A model generated the notes under the pieces. It saw only the letters and a program-made list of their open reading frames with translations. It was not told the origin of the DNA and made no database searches. From assembly GCF_001905825.1 (NCBI RefSeq), contig NZ_LIVV01000004.1, positions 557,687-621,686 on the forward strand: a DNA stretch of 64,000 nucleotides. Direction: 5' to 3'. The position numbers were made by a program, and so were the translations under genes. How positions within the stretch are numbered: the stretch's first letter is position 1; every line of letters begins with the position of its first letter. Origin of the DNA: Streptomyces sp. CB02009 (GTDB taxonomy: Bacteria > Actinomycetota > Actinomycetes > Streptomycetales > Streptomycetaceae). Positions 31,284 to 39,642 of this stretch are shown piece after piece.

Positions 31284-33554
31284 TCAGGCGTTCACGTACT
31301 CCTTGAGGTGGCGGGCCGTCAGGGTGTCCGACTTCGCCACCAGTTCCGCCGGCGTCCCCTCGAACACCACCCGCCCCCCGTCGTGCCCCGCCCCCGGCCC
31401 CAGGTCGATCAGCCAGTCCGCGTGGGCCATCACCGCCTGGTGGTGTTCGATCACGACGACCGTGTTGCCGGCCTCGACGAGGCGGTCGAGGAGGGCGAGG
31501 AGCTTGTCGACGTCGGCCAGGTGGAGTCCGGTGGTGGGCTCGTCGAGGACGTACACCGCCCCCTTCTCCGCCATGTGGATCGCCAGCTTCAGCCGCTGCC
31601 GCTCACCGCCCGAGAGCGTGTTCAGCGGCTGCCCGAGCCGCAGGTAGCCGAGGCCGACGTCCTTGAGGCGGCCGAGGATCGTGCGGGCCTGGCTCTTGGC
31701 CGTGAAGAACTCGTACGCCTCCTCGATCGACAGCGACAGGACCTCGTGGATGTTCTTCCCGTCGAGCCGGTACGTGAGGACCTCGGGGGTGAACCTCTTC
31801 CCCTCGCACTCCTCGCAGACCGACGCGACGCCCGCCGCGATGGCGAGGTCGGTGTAGACGAGCCCGAGGCCGTTGCAGCGCGGGCACGCCCCCTCGGAGT
31901 TGGCGCTGAAGAGGGCGGGCTTGACGCCGTTGGCCTTGGCGAAGGCCGTACGGATCGGCCCGAGGAGCCCGGTGTACGTCGCCGGGTTCGAGCGGCGCGA
32001 GCCCCGGATGGGGGACTGGTCGGCGACGACGACGCCCTCGCGGCCCGGCAGGTTGCCGTGGATGAGGGAGGACTTGCCGGAGCCCGCCACGCCCGTGACG
32101 ACGGTCAGGACCCCGGCCGGGATCTCGACGCTCACGTCCTTGAGGTTGTGCTGCGTGGCGCCGGTGATGCTCAGCGCGCCGCTGGGGACGCGTACCTCGG
32201 TGCGGAGCTTCGCCCGGTGCGCGAGGTGGTTCCCGGTGAGGGTGCCGGAGGTGCGCAGTCCGGGAACGTTTCCGCTGTAGCAGATCTCGCCGCCCGCGGT
32301 CCCGGCCCGCGGGCCGAGGTCGACGACGTGGTCGGCGATCTCGATGACCTCGGGCTTGTGCTCGACGACGAGGACGGTGTTGCCCTTGTCGCGCAGCCGC
32401 AGCAGCAGGTCGTTCATGCGCCGCACGTCGTGCGGGTGGAGTCCGGTGGTCGGCTCGTCGAAGACGTACGTGACGTCGGTGAGCGGGGAGCCGAGGTGGC
32501 GCACCATCTTCACGCGCTGCGCCTCGCCGCCGGAGAGCGTGCCGGAGGACCGGTCGAGGGAGAGGTAGCCGAGGCCGATCTCGACGAGCGAGTCGAGGAG
32601 TTCGCGCAGGCCGGCCAGGAGCGGAGCGACGGAGGGGTCCTCGATCCGGCGGACGAAGGACGCGAGGTCGCTGATCTGCATCGCCGAGCACTCGGCGATG
32701 TTGACCCCGTCGATACGGGAGGACAGCGCGGCCCGGGTGAGCCGGGCGCCCTCGCACTCGGGGCAGGTCCGGAAGCCGACGGCCCGGTCGACGAAGGCGC
32801 GGATGTGGGCCTGCATGGCCTCCCGGTCCTTGGAGAGGACGGTCCGCTGGAGCTTCACCACGAGGCCCTCGTAGGTGAAGTTGTTGGTGCCGACCTTCAC
32901 CTTGCAGGACGGCTTGTGGAGGAAGTCCTCCCACTCCTGGTCGGTGAAGTCCGCGAGCTTCTTGTCGGGGTCGTAGAAGCCGGAGTGGGCCATGATCTGC
33001 CACATCCAGGAGTCGACGGCGTAGCCCGGCACGGTGATGGCGCCCTCGTTGAGGGACTTGGTGCGGTCGACGAGTTCGTCGACGTCGATGTCGGAGATCT
33101 GGCCGGTGCCCTCGCAGCGCGGGCACATGCCCTCGGGCAGGTTGAAGCTGAAGGCGCCCGAGGTGCCGACGTGGGGGGTGCCGAGGCGGCTGAAGACGAT
33201 CCGCAGCATCGTGTAGGCGTCGGTGGCGGTGCCCACGGTGGAGCGGGAGTTGGCGCCCATCCGCTCCTGGTCGACGACGATCGCGGCGCTCAGGTTGTGC
33301 AGCCCGTCGACGTCGGGGCGGGCGAGCGACGGCATGAAGGACTGCAGGAAGGCGCTGTAGGTCTCGTTGATCAGGCGCTGCGACTCGGCGGCGATGGTGC
33401 CGAAGACGAGGGAGGACTTCCCGGAGCCGGAGACTCCGGTGAAGACGGTGAGGCGGCGCTTGGGGAGGTCGACGTCGACGTTCCTGAGGTTGTTCTCCCT
33501 GGCCCCGCGGACCTGGATGACGTGGTGGCTGTCCGCTGCGACGGGGTGGTTCAT
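31284..33554 (-). CDS. UvrA-like ABC-F-type excinuclease homologue (UvrA2/DrrC-like)
   Basis: 756 aa, shorter than UvrA (~950). Two ABC modules with Walker A G-V-S-G-S-G-K-S-S (40-48) and G-V-A-G-S-G-K-S-S, signatures T-L-S-G-G-E-A-Q-R and T-L-S-G-G-E-R-Q-R, and C-x-x-C zinc motifs. Such UvrA2/DrrC proteins protect DNA from intercalating drugs or remove bound drug. ATG 33554 has GAGGG 6 bp upstream. Divergent from a TetR gene with an operator in between, so it is likely drug-inducible. Confidence 0.9.
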   Translation of the reverse strand: MNHPVAADSHHVIQVRGARENNLRNVDVDLPKRRLTVFTGVSGSGKSSLVFGTIAAESQRLINETYSAFLQSFMPSLARPDVDGLHNLSAAIVVDQERMGANSRSTVGTATDAYTMLRIVFSRLGTPHVGTSGAFSFNLPEGMCPRCEGTGQISDIDVDELVDRTKSLNEGAITVPGYAVDSWMWQIMAHSGFYDPDKKLADFTDQEWEDFLHKPSCKVKVGTNNFTYEGLVVKLQRTVLSKDREAMQAHIRAFVDRAVGFRTCPECEGARLTRAALSSRIDGVNIAECSAMQISDLASFVRRIEDPSVAPLLAGLRELLDSLVEIGLGYLSLDRSSGTLSGGEAQRVKMVRHLGSPLTDVTYVFDEPTTGLHPHDVRRMNDLLLRLRDKGNTVLVVEHKPEVIEIADHVVDLGPRAGTAGGEICYSGNVPGLRTSGTLTGNHLAHRAKLRTEVRVPSGALSITGATQHNLKDVSVEIPAGVLTVVTGVAGSGKSSLIHGNLPGREGVVVADQSPIRGSRRSNPATYTGLLGPIRTAFAKANGVKPALFSANSEGACPRCNGLGLVYTDLAIAAGVASVCEECEGKRFTPEVLTYRLDGKNIHEVLSLSIEEAYEFFTAKSQARTILGRLKDVGLGYLRLGQPLNTLSGGERQRLKLAIHMAEKGAVYVLDEPTTGLHLADVDKLLALLDRLVEAGNTVVVIEHHQAVMAHADWLIDLGPGAGHDGGRVVFEGTPAELVAKSDTLTARHLKEYVNA

Positions 33555-33594
33555 CGTGCGCCCTCCGATGGTCGTCCTGTGTGCTGGGGAAGCG

Positions 33595-33617
33595 TACTCT
33601 ATACAACGTACAAAGTA
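33595..33617. promoter_or_regulatory. operator between UvrA-like and TetR genes
   Basis: An imperfect 23-bp palindrome from TACTCTATAC to ACAAAGTA; 16 of 23 positions match the reverse complement, with outer TACT/AGTA and inner TAC/GTA arms. It lies between the two divergent starts and is the likely site for the TetR protein at 33686. Confidence 0.65.
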
Positions 33618-33685
33618 AGCGGGCAACTATTCTGACCTGCGAGAACGTCAAGGACATACGGAACGCGACGAGGGACGGCGGCGAC

Positions 33686-34465
33686 ATGGCGGGAGCGAAG
33701 GGGAAGAGCAGCAGTGGCGCGGGCGACCCGGCGCGCACCCTGGAGCTCCTGTGGCGCGACGGCTCGGCCGCCCCGGCGGGGCGCCGCGGCCCGCGGCAGG
33801 GCCTCACCGTCGACGCGGTCGTCGACGCGGCCCTCGCCCTCGCGGACGCCGGCGGGCTGGACGCGCTGACCATGCGCGCGGTGGCCCAGCACCTCGGGGT
33901 GACCCCGATGACGCTCTACACGTACGTCCCCGGCAAGGCCGAGCTGCTCGACCTCATGCTGGACGCCGTCTTCCTGCGCATGGACCGGCCGCGGTTCCGC
34001 CCGGAGGGGTCCTGGCGGGACCACGTCACCGCGGTCGCGGACGCGAACCGCGCCCTGCACCTGAGCCACCCGTGGCTGGTCGAACTGCGCATCGTGCGCG
34101 CCCCGCTGGGACCCGGCGTGATGACCAAGTACGAGTACGAGCTCGGCGCCTTCGAGGGCCTGGGCCTCGACGACGTGGCCAGGGACTCGGCGCTGACGTA
34201 CGTCCTCGGCTTCGTGCAGTCCGGCGCCCGGGCGGAACTGGACGCGCGGGCCGTGGAGCGGGAGAGCGCCATGTCGGACGGGGAGTGGTGGGACGCCCAC
34301 GAACCGCTGCTGGCGCGGGCGTTGGACGAGTCCCGGTTCCCGCTCGCGAGCCGGGTGGGGGAGGCGGCGGCGATCGCCTACGACGGCCTGTACGACGCGG
34401 AACACGCGTACCGCTTCGGCCTGGAGCGGGTGCTGGACGGCCTGGCGGTTCTGGGCGGTATCTGA
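33686..34465 (+). CDS. TetR-family regulator (TetR_C_1 class)
   Basis: 259 aa. HTH at ~38-85 (L-T-V-D-A-V-V-D-A-A-L-A-L-A-D, then A-V-A-Q-H-L-G-V-T-P-M-T-L-Y-T-Y). The C-terminal domain is of the drug-sensing TetR_C_1 type. ATG 33686 follows AGGGACGG; upstream in-frame sequence runs through the operator. Divergent from the UvrA-like gene, its probable target. Confidence 0.88.
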   Translation: MAGAKGKSSSGAGDPARTLELLWRDGSAAPAGRRGPRQGLTVDAVVDAALALADAGGLDALTMRAVAQHLGVTPMTLYTYVPGKAELLDLMLDAVFLRMDRPRFRPEGSWRDHVTAVADANRALHLSHPWLVELRIVRAPLGPGVMTKYEYELGAFEGLGLDDVARDSALTYVLGFVQSGARAELDARAVERESAMSDGEWWDAHEPLLARALDESRFPLASRVGEAAAIAYDGLYDAEHAYRFGLERVLDGLAVLGGI

Positions 34466-34500
34466 CCCGGGGGCGGGGGCGGGGGTGGGGGTCCGGGGCG

Positions 34501-34590
34501 GTGGGGCCTGCGGTCGCCGGTCCGGGGCCGGTAGGGCCTGCGGTCGTCGGTGCGGGGCCGGTAGGGCCTGCGGTCGTCGGTGCGGGGCTC
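34501..34590. repeat. 30-bp tandem repeat, three copies
   Basis: Units at 34501, 34531 and 34561 share GGGCCTGCGGTCG followed by a CCGG/TCGG stretch and differ at only a few positions; a partial unit precedes them. The array sits in the 123-bp gap between two convergent TetR genes and runs into the end of the second. Confidence 0.85.
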
Positions 34591-35224
34591 AGGCCCGCAG
34601 CCGGAGCAGCTCCCGTACGCCCGCCTTGAGGCGGTCCGCCGACAGTTCCTGCTCGACCGCCAGGTGGTGCATCACGTCCGGCGAGAACGGAGCGAGCAGC
34701 ATGTGCGCGAGGAGCGTGCTGTCGGAGCCGGGCCGCAGCCGCCCGATCAGCAGGGCCACATGCGTGTGCATCACGCGGTACGCGCCGCTGTGGTAGCGGG
34801 CGCGGGGCGCGGCGGAGTGCGCGGCGAGCAGGATCTCGCGCTGCTCGCCGACCCGGTCGACGAGCGCATCGAGGAAGGCGTCGAGCCGGGCGTCGGCCGG
34901 GGCGCCGGGACCGAGCGGCGGCGGGCCGCTCATGTACGCCTCCTGGAACTGGCGCTCGCGGTCGTCGAGCAGCGCCCACAGCAGCTGGGAGACATCGCCG
35001 AAGCGGCGGTAGACCGTGCCGACGCCTATGCCGCTGGCGTGCGCGACCTGGTTCATGGTGACGGCCTCGGGGCCGTCCTCGCTGACGATCCGGGCGGCGG
35101 CGTCGAGGATCTTGCGCCGGTTCCTGGCGGCGTCGGCGCGCTCCGGTGCGGGGGTTCCGACAGTGGGGAGGAGGCCGAGCAGGGGTGCCGCCGTGCCTCC
35201 GGCCCGCGGGATCTCGGTGCTCAT
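34589..35224 (-). CDS. TetR-family regulator of the wrbA promoter
   Basis: 211 aa from ATG 35224. HTH N-Q-V-A-H-A-S-G-I-G-V-G-T-V-Y-R-R-F near 64-81 is typical of AcrR-type proteins. C-terminal ligand domain of the SbtR-like type. It is divergent from wrbA; two related palindromes fill the gap. The likely role is repression of wrbA until an electrophile or quinone binds (inference). The long frame upstream of ATG 35224 is not coding. Confidence 0.87.
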   Translation of the reverse strand: MSTEIPRAGGTAAPLLGLLPTVGTPAPERADAARNRRKILDAAARIVSEDGPEAVTMNQVAHASGIGVGTVYRRFGDVSQLLWALLDDRERQFQEAYMSGPPPLGPGAPADARLDAFLDALVDRVGEQREILLAAHSAAPRARYHSGAYRVMHTHVALLIGRLRPGSDSTLLAHMLLAPFSPDVMHHLAVEQELSADRLKAGVRELLRLRA

Positions 35225-35352
35225 CTGCCGACTCCTGTTCCTGGTGCGCCGCCCGTGCGCCCTGTTGCGCGCTGTGTCGCGCTGTTTGTCTTCTCGCGCC
35301 CCGTCTCCCCGTTCCGGTAGCCCTCGCTGTGAGCATACCTGTCCCTCTTGCA

Positions 35353-35407
35353 AAGCGGATAGCGATCCGTTTAGTCTCGTTCCATAGAAACGGAAACTGA
35401 TCCGCTT
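35353..35407. promoter_or_regulatory. twin TetR operators in the wrbA promoter
   Basis: AAGCGGATAGCGATCCGTTT (35353-35372) and AAACGGAAACTGATCCGCTT (35388-35407) share the same 8-4-8 architecture with ATCCG half-sites. The second ends 13 bp before the wrbA start. Confidence 0.72.
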
Positions 35408-35420
35408 GAGGGAGATCGCC

Positions 35421-36029
35421 ATGTCCGTGAAGGTCGCCGTCGTCTACTACTCGGCCACGGGTGCCGTCCACCAGCTCGCCCAGGCGGTCGCCGAGGGTGC
35501 CGAGAAGGCCGGCGCCGAGGTGCGGCTGCGCCGGGTGCCCGAGCTCGCCCCGGACGCCGCCATCGACTCGAACCCGGCCTGGCGCGCCCACGTGGACGCC
35601 ACCGGTGACGTGGAGGTCGCCACGCTCGAGGACCTGGAGTGGGCGGACGCGTACGCGTTCGGCTCCCCGACCCGTTTCGGCAACGTGGCCGCGCAGCTGA
35701 AGCAGTACATCGACACCTCGGGCGGCCTCTGGCAGCGGGGCGTCATGGCGGACAAGCCCGCGACCGCCTTCACCAGCGCCCACAACCTGCACGGCGGCAA
35801 CGAGTCGACGCTGCTCGCGCTCTACAACACCTTCCACCACTGGGGCTCGGTCATCGTCTCCCCCGGCTTCACGGACCCGGCGGTCTACGCGGCCGGCGGC
35901 AACCCGTACGGCACCGCCCACCCGGGTGCGAACGGCGCGCCGGAGGAGAACGTCCTGCAGGCCGCCCGCTACCAGGGCCGCCGTCTGACGACGATCGCGA
36001 AGCGCCTCAAGGGCCTCGCGACCGACTGA
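35421..36029 (+). CDS. wrbA: NAD(P)H:quinone oxidoreductase WrbA
   Basis: 202 aa flavodoxin-like protein. FMN-binding V-V-Y-Y-S-A-T-G-A-V near 7-16, G-S-P-T-R-F-G-N near 81 and the type-IV quinone reductase signature around G-G-N-E-S-T. It reduces quinones by two electrons, protecting against redox stress. ATG 35421 follows GAGGGAGA. The divergent TetR gene and twin operators indicate inducible expression. A strong hairpin follows the gene. Confidence 0.93.
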   Translation: MSVKVAVVYYSATGAVHQLAQAVAEGAEKAGAEVRLRRVPELAPDAAIDSNPAWRAHVDATGDVEVATLEDLEWADAYAFGSPTRFGNVAAQLKQYIDTSGGLWQRGVMADKPATAFTSAHNLHGGNESTLLALYNTFHHWGSVIVSPGFTDPAVYAAGGNPYGTAHPGANGAPEENVLQAARYQGRRLTTIAKRLKGLATD

Positions 36030-36077
36030 CCGCGCCGAAGGGCGTTGCCGCGGTCGCCGAGGACGTCGCCGCAGAAA

Positions 36078-36113
36078 GACGTGCCCCCGGGGGAGACCCC
36101 CCGGGGGCACGTC
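36078..36113. terminator. strong bidirectional terminator
   Basis: A perfect 16-bp stem (GACGTGCCCCCGGGGG at 36078-36093, mirrored at 36098-36113) with a 4-base loop lies between wrbA and the convergent CstR-like gene. Confidence 0.88.
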
Positions 36114-36133
36114 CGTGTCTCGATGGATCGCGG

Positions 36134-36421
36134 TCAGGCCAGCGACAGGAAGAGCTTCTCCAGGCGGGCGCGCATCGCGTCACGGTCCTCGCCGTTGCGG
36201 CGGGCGTCCTCGACATCGGTCAGGCACTGCTGGAGGCCGGTCGCGATGATCGCGAACCCGGCCCGGTCGAGGGCCCGGGAGGCGGCGGCCAGCTGGGTCA
36301 CGACCTCCTCGCAGTCACGGCCTTCCTCGATCATCCGGATCACGCCGGAGATCTGGCCCTGAGCCCGGCGGAGCCGGTTCAGCACCGACTTCAGCTCGGC
36401 ACCGGCGAGATCCAGTTCCAC
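36134..36421 (-). CDS. CsoR/CstR-family (DUF156) regulator lacking the copper-site histidine
   Basis: 95-aa helical repressor. Copper-sensing CsoR uses Cys-His-Cys; here C37 (R-D-C-E-E) and C66 (L-Q-Q-C) are kept but position 62, normally His, is Gly (A-T-G-L-Q-Q-C). A two-Cys site points to persulfide sensing as in CstR rather than Cu(I) (inference). ATG 36421. A CsoR-type operator lies 16 bp upstream. No sulfur or copper gene is adjacent, so targets are elsewhere or it only self-regulates. Confidence 0.85.
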   Translation of the reverse strand: MELDLAGAELKSVLNRLRRAQGQISGVIRMIEEGRDCEEVVTQLAAASRALDRAGFAIIATGLQQCLTDVEDARRNGEDRDAMRARLEKLFLSLA

Positions 36422-36436
36422 AGCAACTCCTCTTCG

Positions 36437-36453
36437 ATACCCCAGGGGGTAAT
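36437..36453. promoter_or_regulatory. CsoR/CstR-type operator
   Basis: ATACCCCAGGGGGTAAT contains TACCCC-AG-GGGGTA, the G-tract palindrome bound by this regulator family. It lies just upstream of the regulator gene, consistent with autorepression. Confidence 0.82.
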
Positions 36454-36500
36454 TTACTCCCCGCGCGGGGTTCCGTCGAAGACCAAGGATGACACCTGCG

Positions 36501-37247
36501 TCAGATTGCGGTCGTGGACGAGGGCGTGGACGAGGGCACGGGGGCGTACCGCCGGAGGAACATCTCGACCCCGTCGACGACCAGGCGATCGCCCAGTTCC
36601 TCGCCGAGCTCCGTCCCGTGCTGCTCGAACACCATCTGCGGGAAGACCAACAGCGAGTAGAGCTGGAGGACGGCGACCTCCAGGTCGGGGATGTCGAGGA
36701 GGCCCCGGTCCGCGAGGGTGCGCAGGGCGTTCGTGACGGCGGGGTGGTGGCCGGCCGGGCCGTGCGCGCGCCAGGCGCGGCCCAGCTCGGGGAAGCGGTG
36801 CACCTCGGTGGCGACGAGGGTGCGCAGGGCGCGCCCCTCGGTGTCGGCGCGCAGGGCGCGGCCCCAGGCGCGGCCGGCGTCGGTGAGGGCGGCCTTGAGC
36901 GCGTCGGGCCCGTCGGCCTCGACGAGCCGCGCGAGATCGGGCACGTCGCTGCGGCCGCCCTGCGTGCCCTGTGTCTCCTGCTCGCTCCGCCCGCTCCGTC
37001 CGCCGTCGCCGAGCGGCTCGTCCAGGCCGCCCGCGACGACGGCGGTGAAGAGGGCTTCCTTGCTGCCGAAGTGGTTGTAGACGGTCACCTTGGAGACGCC
37101 GGCCTCGGCGGCGATGGCGTCCATGCCGACGCCGAACCCCTCGCGGAGGAAGAGGTCGCGGGCGGCCCGGACGATCGCCTGCCGCTTGCGGGCGGCGCGG
37201 GGGCCGGTGGGGGCGGGCTTGGCGGCCGGTGCGGGCTGGGCGTCCAT
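36501..37247 (-). CDS. TetR-family regulator of the adjacent MFS gene
   Basis: 248 aa. HTH with I-A-A-E-A-G-V-S-K-V-T-V-Y-N-H-F near 45-60 and the TetR C-terminal domain of the AefR-like class. A Gly/Ser/Gln insertion (~80-98) is variable. It is divergent from the 37311 MFS gene; the AACTGTAC palindrome in the gap is the probable operator. ATG 37247. Confidence 0.88.
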   Translation of the reverse strand: MDAQPAPAAKPAPTGPRAARKRQAIVRAARDLFLREGFGVGMDAIAAEAGVSKVTVYNHFGSKEALFTAVVAGGLDEPLGDGGRSGRSEQETQGTQGGRSDVPDLARLVEADGPDALKAALTDAGRAWGRALRADTEGRALRTLVATEVHRFPELGRAWRAHGPAGHHPAVTNALRTLADRGLLDIPDLEVAVLQLYSLLVFPQMVFEQHGTELGEELGDRLVVDGVEMFLRRYAPVPSSTPSSTTAI

Positions 37248-37265
37248 GGCCTCACCCTACCCAGA

Positions 37266-37311
37266 AACTGTACTCTTGAGTTCAACTGTACTGTGCCGTA
37301 CAGTTCAGTTA
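37266..37311 (+). promoter_or_regulatory. leaderless MFS promoter overlapped by a TetR operator
   Basis: TTGAGT (37276-37281), a 17-bp spacer and TACAGT (37299-37304) form a good promoter whose start site would fall on the A of ATG 37311, predicting a leaderless mRNA. AACTGTAC (37284-37291) is inverted at 37298-37305 and covers spacer and -10; another AACTGTACT lies at 37266-37274. Confidence 0.7.
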
Positions 37312-38939
37312 TGCCCACCGACTCCGCCGTACCCTCCCCTGCCCACGACCGGGCGCACGGAGCCCACGCTCAAGCGGCCCGCGCCCACGAGGGTCAGGCC
37401 CATGGGGCCCACGCCCACGACCGCCCGCACCCCGACCCACGCCGCTGGAAGGTCCTGGCCCTGATCTGCGCGGCCCAGTTCATGCTGGTCCTCGACGTGA
37501 CCGTGGTGAACGTCGCGCTGCCCGTGCTCGCCACCGACCTCGACCTCGGGCGCACCGCCCTGACCTGGGTCGTCACCGCGTACACCCTCTGCTTCGGCGG
37601 GCTGATGCTCCTGGGCGGACGGCTCTCCGACGCCCTCGGCGCCCGCCGGATCCTCCTCGTCGGCCTCGCCCTCTTCACCGCCGCGTCCCTCGCCTGCGGC
37701 CTCGCGCCGAACGCCGGCGTCCTGCTCGGCGGCCGGATCGCCCAGGGCGTCGGCGCCGCACTGCTCTCCCCGGCGGCGCTCGCCCTGGTCACGACGGTGT
37801 TCCACGGCCCGGAACGGGCGAAGGCACTGGGCGTCTGGGCGGCCGTCGGCGGTACGGGATCGGCGGTGGGCGTCCTGCTCGGCGGCGCCCTCACCTCGGG
37901 TCCGGGCTGGCCGTGGATCTTCTACGTCAACGTCCCGGTGGGCCTCGCGGTCCTGGCGACCCTGCCGAGGTTCGTACCCGCTGCTCCCACGACACCGGCG
38001 ACCGCCACGCCCACCACGAGCACCACGACTGACACGCCCACCACGACCGCCACGCCCACCACGACTGCCACGAGCACCACCGCACCCGCGGCGGCGGAGC
38101 CCGCGCGGCGAGGTGGCCGCGGTCTGGACGTCCCCGGCGCCCTCCTCGTCACGACGGCGACCGGCGCACTCGTCTACGGCCTGGTCACGGCGGGCGACTC
38201 CGGCTGGACGTCGACGGCGACGCTGCTGCCCCTCCTGGGCGCGCTCGTCCTCTACGGGGCCTTCGCGGCGACCGAGCGGAGGACCCGCGTCCCGCTGATG
38301 GACCCGCGGATGTTCACCCGGCGACCGGTCGTCGTGGGTTCGCTCCTCATGCTGGTCGCGACGGCGCTGCTGATCTCGTTCTTCTTCCTGGGCTCCCTGC
38401 ACCTGCAGCACGTCCACCACCTCGACGCCCTCCGCACCGGCCTGCTGTTCCTCCCGGTGGCGCTCACCACGGCGATCGGCGCCCACCTGGGCTCCCGCCT
38501 GGTGAGCACGGCCGGCCCGCGCGTCTGCGCGACGGGCGGCCTCGCGGTCGCGGCCCTCGGCTGCCTCCCCCTGGTCTTCGCCGACCCCGCGTCCGGCCCG
38601 TGGACCACGCTGCTCCCGTCCCTGGCGACGGCGTCGCTCGGCCTCGGGGCGGTCTTCGTCACGGCGACGACCACAGTCCTGGGCCTCATCGCCCCGCGGG
38701 AAGCGGGCCTCGCCGCCGGCATCGTGAACACCTTCCACGAACTGGGCGGCTCGATCGGCGTCGCGCTCGCCTCCACCCTCGCCCTGACCGCCACGGCCGC
38801 CCCGGCCCCCACCCCGGCCGGCCTGACCGCCGCGTACACCCTCTGCACCCTCACGGCGGCACCCGCGGCCCTGGCGTCCCCGCTGCTGATCCCGAAAGGC
38901 CGCCCGCACCTGACGGGCGGCCCGCACGGAATGCACTGA
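37311..38939 (+). CDS. MFS efflux transporter, DHA2 family, with His-rich N-terminus
   Basis: 542 aa with 14 predicted membrane segments. The N-terminal ~45 residues contain many A-H repeats; a cytosolic or periplasmic loop near 225-262 is a T-T-T-A-T-P repeat. Motif A-like G-R-L-S-D-A-L-G-A-R-R near 103. Probably a drug exporter repressed by the divergent TetR. No ribosome site precedes ATG 37311, in keeping with a leaderless message. The His-rich tail could bind metal but this is untested. Confidence 0.9.
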   Translation: MPTDSAVPSPAHDRAHGAHAQAARAHEGQAHGAHAHDRPHPDPRRWKVLALICAAQFMLVLDVTVVNVALPVLATDLDLGRTALTWVVTAYTLCFGGLMLLGGRLSDALGARRILLVGLALFTAASLACGLAPNAGVLLGGRIAQGVGAALLSPAALALVTTVFHGPERAKALGVWAAVGGTGSAVGVLLGGALTSGPGWPWIFYVNVPVGLAVLATLPRFVPAAPTTPATATPTTSTTTDTPTTTATPTTTATSTTAPAAAEPARRGGRGLDVPGALLVTTATGALVYGLVTAGDSGWTSTATLLPLLGALVLYGAFAATERRTRVPLMDPRMFTRRPVVVGSLLMLVATALLISFFFLGSLHLQHVHHLDALRTGLLFLPVALTTAIGAHLGSRLVSTAGPRVCATGGLAVAALGCLPLVFADPASGPWTTLLPSLATASLGLGAVFVTATTTVLGLIAPREAGLAAGIVNTFHELGGSIGVALASTLALTATAAPAPTPAGLTAAYTLCTLTAAPAALASPLLIPKGRPHLTGGPHGMH

Positions 38940-39032
38940 CCTCCGGTTCAGCGCCGCCCCGGGCCCCAGGCCGGGCCCGAATGCAGCGCCGCCCCGAATC
39001 CAGCAGCGCCTCCGGTTCAGCGCCGCCCCGGG
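38940..39032. repeat. 24-bp direct repeat between convergent genes
   Basis: A 24-bp sequence starting CCTCCGGTTCAGCGCCGCCC occurs at 38940-38963 and 39009-39032, with related CAGCGCCGCCCCG in between. No clean terminator stem is seen. Confidence 0.75.
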
Positions 39033-39033
39033 A

Positions 39034-39582
39034 TCAGAGCGGCGCCAGGACCATCAGGACCTCGTCCCGGTCGTCCCCGGGTGCCAGCCGGAGCGCCCCG
39101 GGCCAGCGCCCGACCTCACGCCACCCGAGCCGCCCGTAGAACGTCTCCAGACCGACGCCGCCGCGCGCGGCGAGCCGGAGCTGCTCCAGTCCCATCTCGT
39201 CGCGCGCGATCTCCCGTACCCGGCGCACGAGGGCGGCCCCGATCCCCCGCCCGCGCAGACCCGTCCGGGTCTGGACGTGGTGGAGCGTCCCCCAGTGCGC
39301 GACGAGCCGGACGTCGTCGCGGCGGACGTTCAGCCATCCGACGAGCTCGTCGTCGATCGACGCGACGAGCAGCCGGCTCGCCCGTGGGCCGAGGCCCGCG
39401 ACGAGGGAGTCGACCGCCGGTCCGGCCAGGTGGGCGTCGATCGGCGGGAAGGGGAAGCCCGCCGCCCCACCCGCGTTGGTCACCTCGATCCAGCAGTCGA
39501 CGAGTGCGTTCCGCAGCTCCGGGGAGACGTCCTCGGGAGCCGTGAACTGTCGGAGGGAGAGGGGTAGGGGTCGGGTATCCAC
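39034..39582 (-). CDS. GNAT-family N-acetyltransferase
   Basis: 182 aa from GTG 39582 (GAGGA about 10 bp upstream; GTG 39606 possible). Acetyl-CoA binding motif A is R-T-G-L-R-G-R-G-I-G-A-A-L near 115; motif B region G-L-E-T-F-Y-G-R-L-G-W is typical. Acceptor unknown. Monocistronic or weakly linked to the upstream YciI gene 60 bp away on the same strand. Confidence 0.87.
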   Translation of the reverse strand: MDTRPLPLSLRQFTAPEDVSPELRNALVDCWIEVTNAGGAAGFPFPPIDAHLAGPAVDSLVAGLGPRASRLLVASIDDELVGWLNVRRDDVRLVAHWGTLHHVQTRTGLRGRGIGAALVRRVREIARDEMGLEQLRLAARGGVGLETFYGRLGWREVGRWPGALRLAPGDDRDEVLMVLAPL

Positions 39583-39642
39583 GCGGCCGATCCTCGCACC
39601 CGGCACGGACAGTGCCGGGTGCGAGGACGCGGGATCGCGCGG

